Shown here piece after piece: positions 60,172 through 60,210 of a stretch of DNA of 60,210 bases; position 1 is the stretch's first letter, and the number at the start of each line of letters is the position of its first letter. The stretch is from NCBI RefSeq assembly GCF_000633595.2, contig NZ_JIBU02000015.1, forward strand, positions 1-60,210. Reading direction: 5' to 3'. The DNA comes from Clostridium drakei (GTDB lineage: Bacteria > Bacillota > Clostridia > Clostridiales > Clostridiaceae). Made by a program: the position numbers and the translations under genes. The notes below the pieces were generated by a model that saw nothing but the letters and a program-made list of their open reading frames with translations, had not been told where the DNA came from and did not search any database.

Positions 60172-60210
60172 AGTAACTATTGTAATTCTAATATGAAAAA
60201 TTGCTTATAA

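Noticed and set aside
1-60210. CRISPR array, tRNA, rRNA, prophage or integrase
   Set aside because: No regularly spaced repeats, no cloverleaf or rRNA sequence recognised, and no phage-type genes found.

Overview
The window looks like chromosome from a low-GC, strictly anaerobic Firmicute, almost certainly Clostridium in the broad sense. The signs are a base composition near 30% GC, strong purine-rich Shine-Dalgarno sites, frequent TTG/GTG starts, consensus TTGACA-17-TATAAT promoters, an ANTAR-regulated amtB-glnK-glnA-nitR locus, and a glycyl-radical 4-hydroxyproline dehydratase beside proC. I cannot fix the species. No rRNA, tRNA, CRISPR array, intact transposase or phage gene was seen.

Layout. 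0-3 kb: ogt and a divergent Bcr/CflA drug exporter behind a start-stop attenuator, bracketed by long palindromic repeats. 3-8 kb: a cyclase, an ECF sigma/anti-sigma pair with a matching promoter in front of a secreted PrcB-like protein, a QueG-like Fe-S protein and a C_GCAxxG_C_C protein. 8-17 kb: LysR regulator, two chemoreceptors, FUSC transporter, phosphatase and NudC. 17-24 kb: a SorC-type regulator followed by a glycerol-kinase-like kinase, a GlpA-like flavoprotein, an FAD/NAD oxidoreductase, a DUF1667 protein and a RuBisCO-like protein (RLP). 24.3-28.6 kb: ammonium uptake and assimilation with an ANTAR target in the amtB leader. 29-31 kb: TetR plus a ketopantoate-reductase-like enzyme. 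31-40.6 kb: two more sigma/anti-sigma-like pairs around a two-ATPase, three-permease ABC cluster. 40.6-46.2 kb: an M20 amidohydrolase and membrane transporter divergent from an XRE-cupin regulator and a class III aminotransferase. 46.2-50.9 kb: carAB under a PyrR-type attenuator. 51-56 kb: XRE-cupin regulator, HypD activase, HypD and ProC, which convert trans-4-hydroxyproline to proline. 56-60 kb: PpnP, a methyltransferase and a TVP38 protein that share a promoter/operator design around a decayed histidine kinase, then a gamma-glutamyltransferase.

The least ordinary parts are these. First, the RLP operon: its kinase has lost a glycerol-contact residue and its RLP keeps the metal-binding triad but not the carboxylase residues, so it probably handles a polyol or sugar phosphate that has not been assigned. 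Second, a three-copy cassette in front of unrelated genes, in which a Shine-Dalgarno site lies 54-60 nt from the start codon and a covarying hairpin closes the gap to 8-11 nt. Third, several families of large palindromic repeats; one has a 63-nt core conserved at both ends of the window with a compensated apical stem. Fourth, several cis-regulatory circuits readable from sequence alone: start-stop attenuation, ECF autoregulation, ANTAR antitermination, PyrR attenuation and a TetR operator.
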